NCBI GenBank assembly: GCA_028287105.1
Contig: JAQBQH010000412.1
Location: 1-38,656, forward strand
Origin: Myxococcales bacterium
GTDB taxonomy: Bacteria; Myxococcota_A; Polyangia; Palsa-1104
DNA: 38,656 nt
Reading direction: 5' to 3'
How positions within the stretch are numbered: the stretch's first letter is position 1; every line of letters starts with the position of its first letter. The notes under the pieces were generated by a model. The model saw nothing but the letters and a program-made list of their open reading frames with translations. It did not search any database and had not been told where the DNA came from. Below are positions 27,272-36,924 of the stretch, in pieces. The translations under genes and the position numbers were made by a program.

Positions 27272-28114
27272 TTAGTGGGGCTGGATCGAGACGGTCGCCG
27301 GTGTCGACGCGCTGATGTTGCCGCCGCTCGTGAGCGCCACCGCGGTGGCGACGCCGGCACCGACGACGGCGACGCCGGCGATGACGCCCCAGAACCAGGC
27401 GCGGGTGTAGACCGGCCGCTTCTGCCCCGCGACCTCGACGGTGAGCGGCTGCCCCAGCCGTCCCGCCAGCGCCACCGACGAGGAGGTGTCGTCGAGCACC
27501 ACGAGGTAATACTCGAGCGCGGGCGCGCGGACGTGCATGCCCGGGATGGTGACGCTGAAGCGGCCGGCGCTGTCGACCGGCGCGGTCAGCTTGGAGAAGA
27601 CGGTCTGGCCGGTCGTGCGATAGAAGAGCTCGACGGTGTGCGCCAGCCCGCCCGGATAGGCGGCGGCCACGCCGAGCGTCTGCCCCTCCTTGACCCGGCC
27701 CGAGGGCGTCACCTCCGGCGTCACCGGCGGCAGCGAGCGGTCGGTCCCGCCGTCGATGCCATGCCCGGTCGCGACGCGCGCCTTGGCGTCCTCGAAGACG
27801 GCGCGGACACGCGGCGAGATCGTGCGATCGAGCTCGAAGCGGCCGTCGATGCGCAGGAGGTTCTCGAAGTCGATCACGGCCGCTTGCGGCTTGTCGAGCG
27901 CCACGTGGGCGAACGCGAGCGTCTGGAAGGTGACCAGCTTCTCCTCGCGCGTCAGCGTCTCCTGGAGCGCCTTCTGTAAGAGCTCGGTGGCGCGCAGATA
28001 TTCGAGATCGTTGTAGGCCGCGATTCCCTGTTTGACGAGATCGCTGTCGACGGCTGCTCGAGCGGGCAGGACGACGCTGAGCGTAAGGGCGATGACGAGA
28101 AGCAGACGGGCCAT
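27272..28114 (-). CDS. exported protein with TPR-like N-terminus and C-terminal TM segment
   Basis: 280 residues from ATG 28114 (MARLLLVIALTLSVVLPARA, a signal peptide). Residues ~22-90 form two TPR-like hairpins (GIAAYNDLEYLRATELLQKAL, KPQAAVIDFENLLRID), a layout common in myxobacterial envelope proteins. About 130-230 is beta-rich (VELFYRTTGQTVFSKL, GRFSVTIPGMHV, EYYLVVLDDT) and Ig-like. A TM helix at roughly 240-262 (FWGVIAGVAVVGAGVATAVAL) precedes a short tail. It is probably inner-membrane anchored with the bulk periplasmic. ATG 28135 is an alternative but is covered by the predicted -10, while 28114 has GAGG 7 nt upstream. The function is not recognised. Confidence 0.8.
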   Translation of the reverse strand: MARLLLVIALTLSVVLPARAAVDSDLVKQGIAAYNDLEYLRATELLQKALQETLTREEKLVTFQTLAFAHVALDKPQAAVIDFENLLRIDGRFELDRTISPRVRAVFEDAKARVATGHGIDGGTDRSLPPVTPEVTPSGRVKEGQTLGVAAAYPGGLAHTVELFYRTTGQTVFSKLTAPVDSAGRFSVTIPGMHVRAPALEYYLVVLDDTSSSVALAGRLGQPLTVEVAGQKRPVYTRAWFWGVIAGVAVVGAGVATAVALTSGGNISASTPATVSIQPH

Positions 28115-28133
28115 TTCTGGCCTCAACGATATC

Positions 28134-28163
28134 ATGTTACGATGACGTGAGCCTAGCTGTGAA
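28134..28163 (-). promoter_or_regulatory. promoter upstream of the TPR/TM gene
   Basis: Minus strand: TTCACA (28163-28158), an 18-nt spacer, TAACAT (28139-28134). Predicted +1 is near 28127, giving a 13-nt leader that contains GAGG before ATG 28114. The promoter overlaps the start of the divergent lipoprotein gene, so the two could interfere. Confidence 0.5.
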
Positions 28164-29238
28164 TTTACGACACAGTGTCATAGCGCTCGTTTCAACGGCG
28201 CTCGTCGCCGGCGCGGGCTGCGGGGCGGGCCGCGTGAAGCGGGCTTGTATGGGCGATGGCGCCAGCGCGCTCGTGGCCGACGCCACCCTCGTGCGACTCG
28301 ACGTCTATGGCGCAACCGGCCATTGCGGCGCAGACGGCCTGCTGGCGGCCGGCTCGGGGCGGCCGGTGGCCTCCGGCACCTATGTCCGCGGGCAGCCCAT
28401 CACCCTCGACGTGCCGCCCGGTTCCCACACGCTCCTCCTCACCACGTTCGCCGACGAGGCCGGCACCATGCTGCTCGGCGAGGCCTGCACCGAGGCGGAT
28501 CTCGCTGCCGGCGCGCAGCTGTGCTTCGATCTGACGTTGGTCTCCGTCGAGGGCATCGACTTCGGCGTCGTGGTGCCCTGCTCCGAGACGGTCGACTGCC
28601 CCAAGGGGTCGTACTGCTCCGCGCTCCAGTGCGAGCCCGGCTGCGCGACCGACAACGACTGTCGCGCCGACAGCGACGGCGGCATCTCGGCGACGCCGCT
28701 GTGCGATCCGGCGACCCACCGCTGCGTCGAGTGCCTCTCCGCGGCCGATTGCCCGAACGGGCTGCACGCGACCGCCACCGACTGCGTCGCGTCCAAGTGC
28801 GTCGCCACCTGCAGCGCCGGCTACTCCAATTGCAACGGCGCCGTCTCCGACGGCTGCGAGTGCAACACCGATCCGACGGCGCCGGCCTGTTGCGCGAGCG
28901 GCTGCCAGACGCAGCACTCGAACGGTTGGGGCGGCAGCTACTACGACTGCGGCCCGATCGGCCAGCCAGGCGTCACGGGGACCTTTACGAGCGCGATGGC
29001 CAACCTGGCCGCGTTCTCCGACAGCGGGCAACCCGGTACGCCCTCCGGCGGTTGGAACTGCGGCTCCAACGGCAACACGACCGCGTCGATCTGCAAGAGC
29101 GTTGGCGGCAACAAGGGCGAATGCACCTGCTGGGTGTACGCGGCCACCGGCACCTATGTCGACCGCATCGGACACACCTTCCACTCCGCGGCCTCCGGCT
29201 GTTTGTGCCCCTTCTCCAGCGATCCGCCGTGGAATTGA
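28147..29238 (+). CDS. Cys-rich predicted lipoprotein, 363 aa
   Basis: Starts at GTG 28147 or in-frame GTG 28159. A hydrophobic segment (VIALVSTALVAGAGC) ends in a possible lipidation Cys (C25). Residues ~30-135 are a beta-rich domain. About 140-250 carries many Cys (VDCPKGSYCSALQCEPGC, CVECLSAADCPNG, YSNCNGAVSDGCECN), in the style of disulfide-rich myxobacterial surface proteins. The C-terminal ~110 residues are Gly/Ser/Thr-rich with further Cys and no MYXO-CTERM tail. It is probably an outer-membrane or surface lipoprotein of unknown function. It is divergent from the TPR/TM gene with overlapping control sequences, and the following kinase gene has its own promoter. Confidence 0.75.
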   Translation: MSLAVNLRHSVIALVSTALVAGAGCGAGRVKRACMGDGASALVADATLVRLDVYGATGHCGADGLLAAGSGRPVASGTYVRGQPITLDVPPGSHTLLLTTFADEAGTMLLGEACTEADLAAGAQLCFDLTLVSVEGIDFGVVVPCSETVDCPKGSYCSALQCEPGCATDNDCRADSDGGISATPLCDPATHRCVECLSAADCPNGLHATATDCVASKCVATCSAGYSNCNGAVSDGCECNTDPTAPACCASGCQTQHSNGWGGSYYDCGPIGQPGVTGTFTSAMANLAAFSDSGQPGTPSGGWNCGSNGNTTASICKSVGGNKGECTCWVYAATGTYVDRIGHTFHSAASGCLCPFSSDPPWN

Positions 29239-29285
29239 GACGCGCTGCCGCACGTTGGCGTACACGCACCGACGCGCGCGATCGC

Positions 29286-29314
29286 TTGACCCCCCATTTT
29301 CGCCCACGTACGCT
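29286..29314 (+). promoter_or_regulatory. promoter of kinase gene 2 (near-leaderless)
   Basis: TTGACC at 29286-29291, exactly 17 nt, then TACGCT at 29309-29314. Predicted +1 is 29321, which is 3 nt before GTG 29324. There is no SD. Confidence 0.65.
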
Positions 29315-29323
29315 GATTCTGCT

Positions 29324-31201
29324 GTGTCAGGCCCCCGGCCACCGAGGTTGAGCACCGCCTCCTCTACGCCCATCGATGTCGGCGTCGGTACGCATCTCGG
29401 TAAATACGAGATCGTAAAGCGTCTGGCCACGGGCGGCATGGCCGAGATCTTTTTGGCACGCGTCTCGGGGCTGCCGGGCTTTCAGAAGATGGTGGTGATC
29501 AAGCGGATCTTGCCGCAGCTCGCCACGCAGGCCGACTTCGTCGAGATGTTCCTCGACGAGGCGCGCATCGCAGCGACGCTGCAGCACCCCAACGTGGTGC
29601 AGATGTACGACGTCGGCGTCGTCGACGCGAACTACTTCATCGCGATGGAATACCTGCACGGCGAGGACGTGCGCTCGCTCATGAAGACGCTCTTCCGGCG
29701 CGAGATGAAGCTGCCGCTCGAGCATGCGCTCAACATCGTCATCGGCGTCGCGTCGGGGCTGCACTACGCGCACGAGAAGGTCGGCTTCGACGGAAAGCGC
29801 CTCGAGATCGTGCATCGCGACGTGACGCCGCAGAACATCATCGTCACCTACGACGGCGCCGTGAAGCTGCTCGACTTCGGCATCGCCAAGGCGTCGAACC
29901 GTTTCGGCGAGACGCGCTTCGGGACGCTCAAGGGCAAGGTGCCGTACATGTCGCCCGAGCAGTGCCGCGGCGAGCCGCTCGATCGGCGCAGCGACATCTT
30001 TTCGCTCGGCATCATGTTGTACGAGCTGACGCTGGGCAAGCGGCTCTACGAGGGCAAGAGCGACTTCGAGGTGCTCAAGCAGATCGTCGAGGGCACGGTG
30101 ACGATGCCGCGCGAGCTGGATCCCGCCTATCCGCCGGAGCTCGAGGCGATCTGCATGCGCGCGCTCGAGAAGGAGGCCGACAAGCGGTATCAGACCGCGC
30201 GCGAGATGCAGGCGGATCTCGAGGCGCTGGTGCGCGCCGATCGGCTGCACGTCTCGCCGATCGCGTTGACGCATTACATGGAAGAGGTGTTCGGGCACAA
30301 GATCGAGGCGTGGCGCGAGGCGCAGGCGCAGGGCAAGTCGCTCGGCGAGCATCTAGAGACGATTCCCGTCGCTGCCGAGACCGCACTGGGCGACGACGAT
30401 CTCGAGATGGTCGGCGAGACCGAGGCCAAGCATCAGGAGGAGCTGGCGCGGGAGCGCGCGGAGTTTCGCAAGAAGGTCGAGGCGAGCGCGACGTCGGGCG
30501 TGCGCAACGTCGATCGCGGCGCGATCACGCGCGCGCTCGGCAACCCGCTCGAGGACGAGCCGCCCGCGAAGGTGGCGCGATCGAACGGGGGGCTGTGGCT
30601 CGTCCTGTGCTCGGTGCTGGTGGCGGGCGCGGCGGCGATCGGGTTCGTGCTCCATTCGCGCGGTGCGCGCGAGAAGGTGGCGATGCCGACCGCGGCGACG
30701 ACTGCGACGGTGCCGGCGAGCGCGATGGCCGTGAGGCCGACGGGCGAGTCGGTGAAGCCCACGGGCGAACCATCGAAGCCCACGGGCGACGCGGCGAAGC
30801 CGACGGGCGACGCGGCCAGGCCCGTCGTCGACGGCGGCAAGCTCGTCGGCGACGCGGCGGCCAGGGCGAAGGCGCATCGTCCCAAGCACATCGCCACGCT
30901 GCCGGAGACGACGAAGCAGGCACCGCTGGCGCGGATTCAGACGGCCGAGACGCGCCGGCAGGACGCGGCGGCGGCACCGATGAAGCTCGAGGGCGAAGGC
31001 ACGCTGCTATTGGCGTCGAGCCCGTGGTGCAACGTGAAGATCGACGGGCAGGACAAAGGTCCGACGCCGGTGAGCGTCAAGCTGCCGGCCGGCAAGCACA
31101 CCGTCGTCCTGACCAATCCGGAGTTCAAGATCAGCCGCACCTTGCCGGTCATGATCCTGCCGAACGAGACGACGCGAAAGCGACTCGACTTCGCGCAGTA
31201 G
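29324..31201 (+). CDS. transmembrane Ser/Thr protein kinase with PEGA domain
   Basis: 625 residues from GTG 29324; TTG 29348 is a later alternative. Kinase domain is about residues 28-295: ATGGMAEIF Gly loop, K60 (VVIKR), DEAR Glu, catalytic D166 in HRDVTPQN, DFGIAKA, and PYMSPEQ. Thr replaces the usual catalytic-loop Lys. A juxtamembrane charged coil (HQEELARERAEFRKKVEA) precedes a single TM helix at about 422-444. The extracytoplasmic part has four 7-residue PTG(E/D) repeats and ends in a PEGA domain (~558-625: LLLASSPWCNVKIDGQDKG, VSVKLPAGKHTVVL), a small beta fold often found outside the membrane on bacterial signalling proteins. It probably senses an envelope ligand through PEGA. Its stop is 18 bp from the convergent amrS stop. 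Confidence 0.93.
   Translation: MSGPRPPRLSTASSTPIDVGVGTHLGKYEIVKRLATGGMAEIFLARVSGLPGFQKMVVIKRILPQLATQADFVEMFLDEARIAATLQHPNVVQMYDVGVVDANYFIAMEYLHGEDVRSLMKTLFRREMKLPLEHALNIVIGVASGLHYAHEKVGFDGKRLEIVHRDVTPQNIIVTYDGAVKLLDFGIAKASNRFGETRFGTLKGKVPYMSPEQCRGEPLDRRSDIFSLGIMLYELTLGKRLYEGKSDFEVLKQIVEGTVTMPRELDPAYPPELEAICMRALEKEADKRYQTAREMQADLEALVRADRLHVSPIALTHYMEEVFGHKIEAWREAQAQGKSLGEHLETIPVAAETALGDDDLEMVGETEAKHQEELARERAEFRKKVEASATSGVRNVDRGAITRALGNPLEDEPPAKVARSNGGLWLVLCSVLVAGAAAIGFVLHSRGAREKVAMPTAATTATVPASAMAVRPTGESVKPTGEPSKPTGDAAKPTGDAARPVVDGGKLVGDAAARAKAHRPKHIATLPETTKQAPLARIQTAETRRQDAAAAPMKLEGEGTLLLASSPWCNVKIDGQDKGPTPVSVKLPAGKHTVVLTNPEFKISRTLPVMILPNETTRKRLDFAQ
30731..30814 (+). repeat. four 21-nt tandem repeats inside kinase gene 2
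   Basis: Units start at 30731, 30752, 30773 and 30794. Each encodes a 7-residue x-(R/K)-P-T-G-(E/D)-x block. The nucleotide identity is high, for example AAGCCCACGGGCGA in units 2 and 3, so unit number could vary between strains. The units lie in the extracytoplasmic spacer between the TM helix and the PEGA domain. Confidence 0.8.
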
Positions 31202-31219
31202 CGCGCGCCGCACGCGAGC

Positions 31220-32308
31220 TCAGTCGCTGTAGACGAGGCCGAGGCCGCGGCGGCGCCCTTCGGAGGCGCGCACCGGCAGCTCGAAGACGCCGGCGATGGG
31301 CGTGCCGCAGGCGCGACAGCTCCCGGCGCCGCCGGTGCCGCGCAGGAGGCCCACGGGATCGATCGCGTACCAGTCGCGCTCGATGACCGCCGCCGCGCAC
31401 GACGGGCAGAATGTGGTGCCGCCGGCGCGATCGTGCACGTTGCCGGTGTAGACGTATTTTAGACCGATCTCGCGCGCGATCTCGCGCGCGCGCGTCAGCG
31501 TCGACGGGGGCGTGGGCGCGATGTCGCGCATCTTGAAGTCGGGATGGAAGGCGGTGAAGTGCAGCGGCACCTCGTCGCCGAGCTCCGCGCCGACCCACTC
31601 GCACAGCTTGCGCGTCTCTTCCTCGGCGTCGTTGAGCCCGGGGATCATGAGGTTGGTGATCTCGAGCCAGACCTTGGTCTCGCGCTTGAGCCAGACCAGC
31701 GTCTCGAGGACGGGCTGCAGATGGCTGAAGGTGACCTTGTGGTAGAAGTCCTCGGTGAAGGCTTTGAGGTCGACGTTGGTGGCGTCGACGTTCTGGAAGA
31801 GCTCGCCGCGCGCCTCCTCGGTGACGTAGCCCGCGGTGACCAGGACCGAGCGCACGCCGCGCGCACGCGCCGCGCGGGCGATGTCGATGGCGAACTCGGC
31901 CCAGATGACCGGGTCGTTGTAGGTCATCGCCACCGACGGACAGTTGTGCTCGATGGCGAGATCGACCACCTGCTCCGGGGTCACCGGGGCGGACGCGCGA
32001 TCGTCGAGACGGTTCTTCGAGATGTCCCAGTTCTGGCAGAACTTGCAGCCGAGGTTACAGCCGGCGGTGCCGAAGCTCATGATCGAGGTGCCGGGGAGGA
32101 AATGATTGAGCGGCTTCTTCTCGATCGGATCGGTGGCGAAGCCGGTGGTGCGCCCGTAGCCGAGCGAGACCAGCTTGCCGCCCTCGTTCTTGCGGATGTA
32201 ACAGAAGCCGGCCTGCCCGTCGCCGAGCCGGCAGAAGCGCGGGCACAGCGTGCAGAGCAGCTTGCCGTTCGGCTCCTGGTGCCACCAACGTGCCGGATGC
32301 GCGCTCAT
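31220..32308 (-). CDS. amrS: AmmeMemoRadiSam system radical SAM enzyme
   Basis: 362 residues from ATG 32308 (MSAHPARWWHQ); in-frame ATG 32329 is an alternative. The radical SAM cluster motif C-x3-C-x2-C is seen in GCNLGCKFCQNW. The N-terminus has a Cys-rich segment (CTLCPRFCRLGDGQAGFC), and the C-terminus two CxxC pairs (FCPSCAAAVIERDW, CRACGTPIAGVF). These and FLPGTSIMSFGTAG are characteristic of AmrS, the radical SAM member of the AMMECR1/Memo/radical SAM group. The reaction is not well established. The AMMECR1 and Memo partners are not in the window. No SD is clear. It converges on kinase gene 2 with an 18-bp gap. Confidence 0.9.
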   Translation of the reverse strand: MSAHPARWWHQEPNGKLLCTLCPRFCRLGDGQAGFCYIRKNEGGKLVSLGYGRTTGFATDPIEKKPLNHFLPGTSIMSFGTAGCNLGCKFCQNWDISKNRLDDRASAPVTPEQVVDLAIEHNCPSVAMTYNDPVIWAEFAIDIARAARARGVRSVLVTAGYVTEEARGELFQNVDATNVDLKAFTEDFYHKVTFSHLQPVLETLVWLKRETKVWLEITNLMIPGLNDAEEETRKLCEWVGAELGDEVPLHFTAFHPDFKMRDIAPTPPSTLTRAREIAREIGLKYVYTGNVHDRAGGTTFCPSCAAAVIERDWYAIDPVGLLRGTGGAGSCRACGTPIAGVFELPVRASEGRRRGLGLVYSD

Positions 32309-32500
32309 CGCAGTATTTGATCTGGTCATGTGTACAGGTAGATGCAAGCCCGATCTCGACGGGGACGAGGTCGCACCTACGGCGAGCGACCCGCGGCACG
32401 TCGACGGGGCGACGATATTGCATCTCGATTTGCGTATGCGCGCAGACGGGTTGCCATGCGAACGTCGACGACCGTCACCGCCGCTAAAATGGAGGAGCAG

Positions 32501-33679
<1,179 letters not shown>

Positions 33680-33685
33680 AACGCG

Positions 33686-34111
33686 CTAATCGGCGAGGCG
33701 GCCTTCGATGGCGACGATGCGGTCGGGGCGCGCCGGGTCGAGATAGAAGCGCGCTTCCCCGTCGAGCTTGCGCGCGACCTTGCTGAAGCAAAATTTGTGT
33801 CCGACGACGTCGATGTGAAACGCCACCGGGACCGGCACGCCGCGGCCCGGCTCGGCGACGCCGGCGCTCTTGACGTCGAGGCGCTTCACCTTCACCTCGA
33901 CGCGCGCATGGTTGGCCGCGGCCTCGCTCTTTAGCTGCTCGACCATGCGCGAGGTGCGTCCCTTCGCGGCGCCCTCGGTGTATGCGAGCGCGCGACTGAA
34001 GTCTTGACGGTCCAGCGCCTGGAAGTAGCCTTTGACAGCGTCGGCCGGCTCGGGATTGGCGGCGGCGATCGGTGCGATCAGAACGGCGAAGAGGGTGAGG
34101 AGGATTCGCAT
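33686..34111 (-). CDS. small exported protein, possible NTF2-like fold
   Basis: 141 residues from ATG 34111. Signal peptide MRILLTLFAVLIAPIAAA. The mature part begins PEPADAVKGYFQALDRQDFSRAL, the helical opening typical of NTF2-like/DUF4878-type domains. Beta strands follow (ARVEVKVKRLDVKSAG, VPVAFHIDVVGHKFCF, GEARFYLDP, RIVAIEGRL). It is probably a periplasmic binding or lumazine-like accessory protein; no partner is evident. It lies 42 nt downstream of the aminotransferase gene in the same direction and may be the last gene of that operon. I see neither an SD nor a clear promoter before the ATG. Confidence 0.7.
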   Translation of the reverse strand: MRILLTLFAVLIAPIAAANPEPADAVKGYFQALDRQDFSRALAYTEGAAKGRTSRMVEQLKSEAAANHARVEVKVKRLDVKSAGVAEPGRGVPVPVAFHIDVVGHKFCFSKVARKLDGEARFYLDPARPDRIVAIEGRLAD

Positions 34112-34153
34112 CGTGTTTAGAGTCTGACCAGGTGCCCGCTCTCTGCACGGAAT

Positions 34154-35329
34154 TTATCGTCCGGTCGAAAGCACGTCCGCAAGGCGAGCGAGCCCGACGC
34201 GCAAGCGGTCGGGCGGCAGGGCGGTGAAGCAGATACGCGCGTGTCGTTCGTAGCCGCGGCCGAACTGCTCGCCGGGTGCGATCGACACGCCGGCGTCGAG
34301 CAGCTTCTCCACGAGCGGCCAGACGTCACCGTCGGGCGCCCAGCGTGACAAATCGGCAAAGAGATAGGTGGCACCATCGGGTACGAAGCTCAGCGCCGGC
34401 AGCTGCGCCAGCGCCTCGTCGCGTGCGGCGACATAGATGCGGCGCGCCTCGTCGAGCCACGTGCGCGACGCCTCGCCGGTCACGAGCGAGAGCGCGACGC
34501 GCTGAAGCAGCGACGGCACGTTGTAGACGGTGTGGTTGGCGATCTTGCGCAGGTTGTGCATCGGCGCCGCCGCGCCAACGACGTAGCCGAGCCGGTAGCC
34601 GGCGATGGCGTAGGTCTTGGAGAGCGAGAACACCGTCAGCGTGCGCTCGGCCATTCCGGGCAGCGACGCTATCGAGACGTGCGGCTCGGCCCACGCGAGA
34701 TCTTCGTAGACCTCGTCGGCGAGGACCCAGAGATCGTGCGCGCGCGCGAGCGCCGCGAGCTGCTCCAGATGGCGGCGCGAGAGCTGCTTGCCGTCGGGGT
34801 GGTTGGGCGTGGTGACGTAGAGCGCGACGGTGCGCGGCGTGATCGACGGCGCGAGGAGCGCCGCGGCGTCGGCGCCCGGATCGGCGTAGAGCTTCTGCGA
34901 CAGCGGCGTTTCGACCGCGACGGCGCCGGCGTTGGTGACGATGCCGCGGATGAGCGGCCAGTGCGGCGTGGGCGTCACGATCTCGTCGCCGGGATCGAGG
35001 AGAGCGCGCGCCGCCGCCGCCAGCGCACCCGTCGCGCCCACCGTGATCTGCACGTGCTCTTCGGCCACCCAGTGGAGCCCGTTGCGGCGGCGCAGCTTGT
35101 CGGCGAGGGCGCTGAGGAGCGGCGCTTCACCGGCGGGCGCGCCATAGCGCCAATCGGCGGCGGTCGAGGCCAGCTCCGCGCGCACCGACGGCGGCGGCGG
35201 CAGATAGGTGTCGCCGAGGTGTAGCGGCACACCATCGGCGCCGTGCTTGCCGAGACGTCCCTGCAGCCGCGAGAAGATGCTCTCGCGGATGGCGCGCGCC
35301 GACGACGACAGCCCGGGGGGGCGCGGCAT
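34154..35329 (-). CDS. class I/II PLP-dependent aminotransferase
   Basis: 391 residues from ATG 35329. Fold-type I aminotransferase features: substrate segment RYGAPAGEAPLLSALADKLRR, GATGALAAAARALLDPGDEIV, the cofactor-binding N176 (TTPNHPDGK, a variant of NPNNPTG), D205 and Y208 (ADEVYEDL), and the Schiff-base Lys K238 in SLSKTYAIAGYRLGY. The arginine-containing C-terminal segment HARICFTALP fits the carboxylate-binding end. Specificity is not clear; aspartate- or alanine-type aminotransferases of this subgroup are candidates. Its ATG overlaps the TGA of the ompA-like gene (TGATG), so it is translationally coupled to an outer-membrane protein, an odd pairing. Confidence 0.9.
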   Translation of the reverse strand: MPRPPGLSSSARAIRESIFSRLQGRLGKHGADGVPLHLGDTYLPPPPSVRAELASTAADWRYGAPAGEAPLLSALADKLRRRNGLHWVAEEHVQITVGATGALAAAARALLDPGDEIVTPTPHWPLIRGIVTNAGAVAVETPLSQKLYADPGADAAALLAPSITPRTVALYVTTPNHPDGKQLSRRHLEQLAALARAHDLWVLADEVYEDLAWAEPHVSIASLPGMAERTLTVFSLSKTYAIAGYRLGYVVGAAAPMHNLRKIANHTVYNVPSLLQRVALSLVTGEASRTWLDEARRIYVAARDEALAQLPALSFVPDGATYLFADLSRWAPDGDVWPLVEKLLDAGVSIAPGEQFGRGYERHARICFTALPPDRLRVGLARLADVLSTGR

Positions 35330-36924
35330 CAGTTACCCGCGTCGAGCCTTTGCATGATGACGAATTCGATGCGGCGGTTCTTGGCGCGCCCAATGAAGTC
35401 GCGGTTGTCGGCGAGGGGGCGGTCGGGGCCGAAGCCCTGCGCGGTGAGCCGCTTGGCTTCGACCTTGCCCTGGTCGACGAGCCAGCGACGGACGGCGGCG
35501 GCGCGGGCGCGCGACAGCTCGAGCCCCTCGTAGGGCGGCATCTTGTTGTCCATGTGGCCCTCGACGCGCAGCTTGAGGATCTCGGGATGGAGCCGCAACA
35601 GATGCGCGACCACGCCGAGCAGCTTGTACGAGCGCCGGTCGACGACGCTGCCGTCCTTCTCGAAGAGGACGGGCTCGAAGATGACGATCTTGTCGCCGTG
35701 GAAGCCGGCCAGCGCGGCCGGTTGATCGGGGCAGCCGTCTTCGTCGTCGACGCCGTTGAAGGTCTCCGGCTCGAAGGGGCACTTGTCCTGGCGATCGATG
35801 AAGCCGTCGCCGTCGGAGTCGAAGTCGGGGCAGCCCTGGTTTTCCTTGGGGCCGGGCTTGTCGCGGCAGCGATCGTCCGCGTCGGCGACGCCATCGCGAT
35901 CGCTGTCGGGCGCCGGCGGCGGCGGTGTAACGACGATGGGAGGGGGCGGCGGCGCGATCGGCGCGGGCAGCGGCGGCGGCAGGCGCGGCGAGGTCGCTGT
36001 CGCGACGGCCTCCTGGCGACGCTCGGGCGAGACGTACTTGATGCCGAAGATGGCGCGCGCGCGATCGGGCGTGCCGTAGCCGCGCGTCAGCCCGACGCCG
36101 GCGGCGAGGTTGAGCTCGAGGCCGAAGCGCGCACGCCAGCGCAGCCCCACCGCCAGCTCCGACGGCGCCTCGGAGCGATCGAGCGAGGCGCCCTTGGGAA
36201 ATTCGATGCCGACGAGCCCGCGCACCTCGCCGATGACGGCGAACCCGCGCGGTAGCGGCACGCCGAGCGCGACGCCCCAGGCGAACTGGGATCCCACGTG
36301 CAGATCGAGGAAGTCGCGGCCGCGACGCACGACGAAGCCGGCGTTGACCGCGGCCTCGACGTGGCTGGCGCGCCATTCGCCGACGAGGCGGAAGCGGCCG
36401 GTGGGAAAGCCCTGCCCCATGAAGCTGTCGGAGTCGCCCGTGGGAAACGTGGCGCCGACGACGGCGGCGAGGCCGAAGCGATGCTGGCCGCGGACCGGCG
36501 CCCAGAGGAGCCCCTTGACCTCGACGGCGAGATCGCCGAGCCCGGCCCCCTTGAGCCTGGGCAGGTTGGCGAGCGAGTTGTCGTTGACCTGATAGGGGAC
36601 GATCGGCAGATCGATGCCGATCTCGATGCGATCGACGAAGGCGAAGCTGCCGACGACGTCGAGGCCGAGCTGACGGACGATCAGCTCGCCGGCGAGGGCG
36701 CCGTCGCGGCGGAGCACGAGCGGGTCGTGGCCGTAGCTGCCCCATACGCCGGCGGAGAAGCCGAGGTGACGGGCGACGAAGGCGCCGTCGACGGTGTAGT
36801 AGCCGTTGGAGGTGATCGAAGGATGGAACTGCTGGGCGTCGAAGGCGGTCGAGGTCTGCGCGCGTGCGGGCGCGGCGAGCGCGAGGACGACGGCGGCGAC
36901 GATGAATAGCCGAGCGCGACTCAT
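35329..36924 (-). CDS. OmpA-family outer-membrane protein with TSP3 calcium repeats
   Basis: 531 residues. A signal peptide of ~22 residues (MSRARLFIVAAVVLALAAPARA) is followed by about 300 residues of alternating beta strands (for example VEAAVNAGFVVRRGRDFLDL, FGLAAVVGATFPTGDSD), probably a barrel. A Pro-rich linker (PPLPAPIAPPPPP) leads to thrombospondin type 3 repeats at ~341-403 (DSDRDGVADADDRC, DSDGDGFIDRQDKC, GVDDEDGCPD). The C-terminal ~115 residues are an OmpA domain (LRVEGHMDNK, LSRARAAAVRRWLV) expected to bind peptidoglycan. It thus ties the outer membrane to the cell wall. The start overlaps the preceding Cys-rich gene (ATGA, 36921-36924) and the stop overlaps the aminotransferase ATG, making a tightly coupled operon. 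Confidence 0.92.
   Translation of the reverse strand: MSRARLFIVAAVVLALAAPARAQTSTAFDAQQFHPSITSNGYYTVDGAFVARHLGFSAGVWGSYGHDPLVLRRDGALAGELIVRQLGLDVVGSFAFVDRIEIGIDLPIVPYQVNDNSLANLPRLKGAGLGDLAVEVKGLLWAPVRGQHRFGLAAVVGATFPTGDSDSFMGQGFPTGRFRLVGEWRASHVEAAVNAGFVVRRGRDFLDLHVGSQFAWGVALGVPLPRGFAVIGEVRGLVGIEFPKGASLDRSEAPSELAVGLRWRARFGLELNLAAGVGLTRGYGTPDRARAIFGIKYVSPERRQEAVATATSPRLPPPLPAPIAPPPPPIVVTPPPPAPDSDRDGVADADDRCRDKPGPKENQGCPDFDSDGDGFIDRQDKCPFEPETFNGVDDEDGCPDQPAALAGFHGDKIVIFEPVLFEKDGSVVDRRSYKLLGVVAHLLRLHPEILKLRVEGHMDNKMPPYEGLELSRARAAAVRRWLVDQGKVEAKRLTAQGFGPDRPLADNRDFIGRAKNRRIEFVIMQRLDAGN

Noticed and set aside
28147-31201. Kinase 2 reading frame extended upstream into the Cys-rich gene (from 29102)
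   Set aside because: It overlaps the end of the lipoprotein gene and precedes the TTGACC/TACGCT promoter; GTG 29324 fits better.
32485-32490. TAAAAT as a -10 element for the Gly-tract lipoprotein
   Set aside because: Its +1 would fall at about 32497 and remove the strong GGAGGAG needed for ATG 32501, and no -35 fits.
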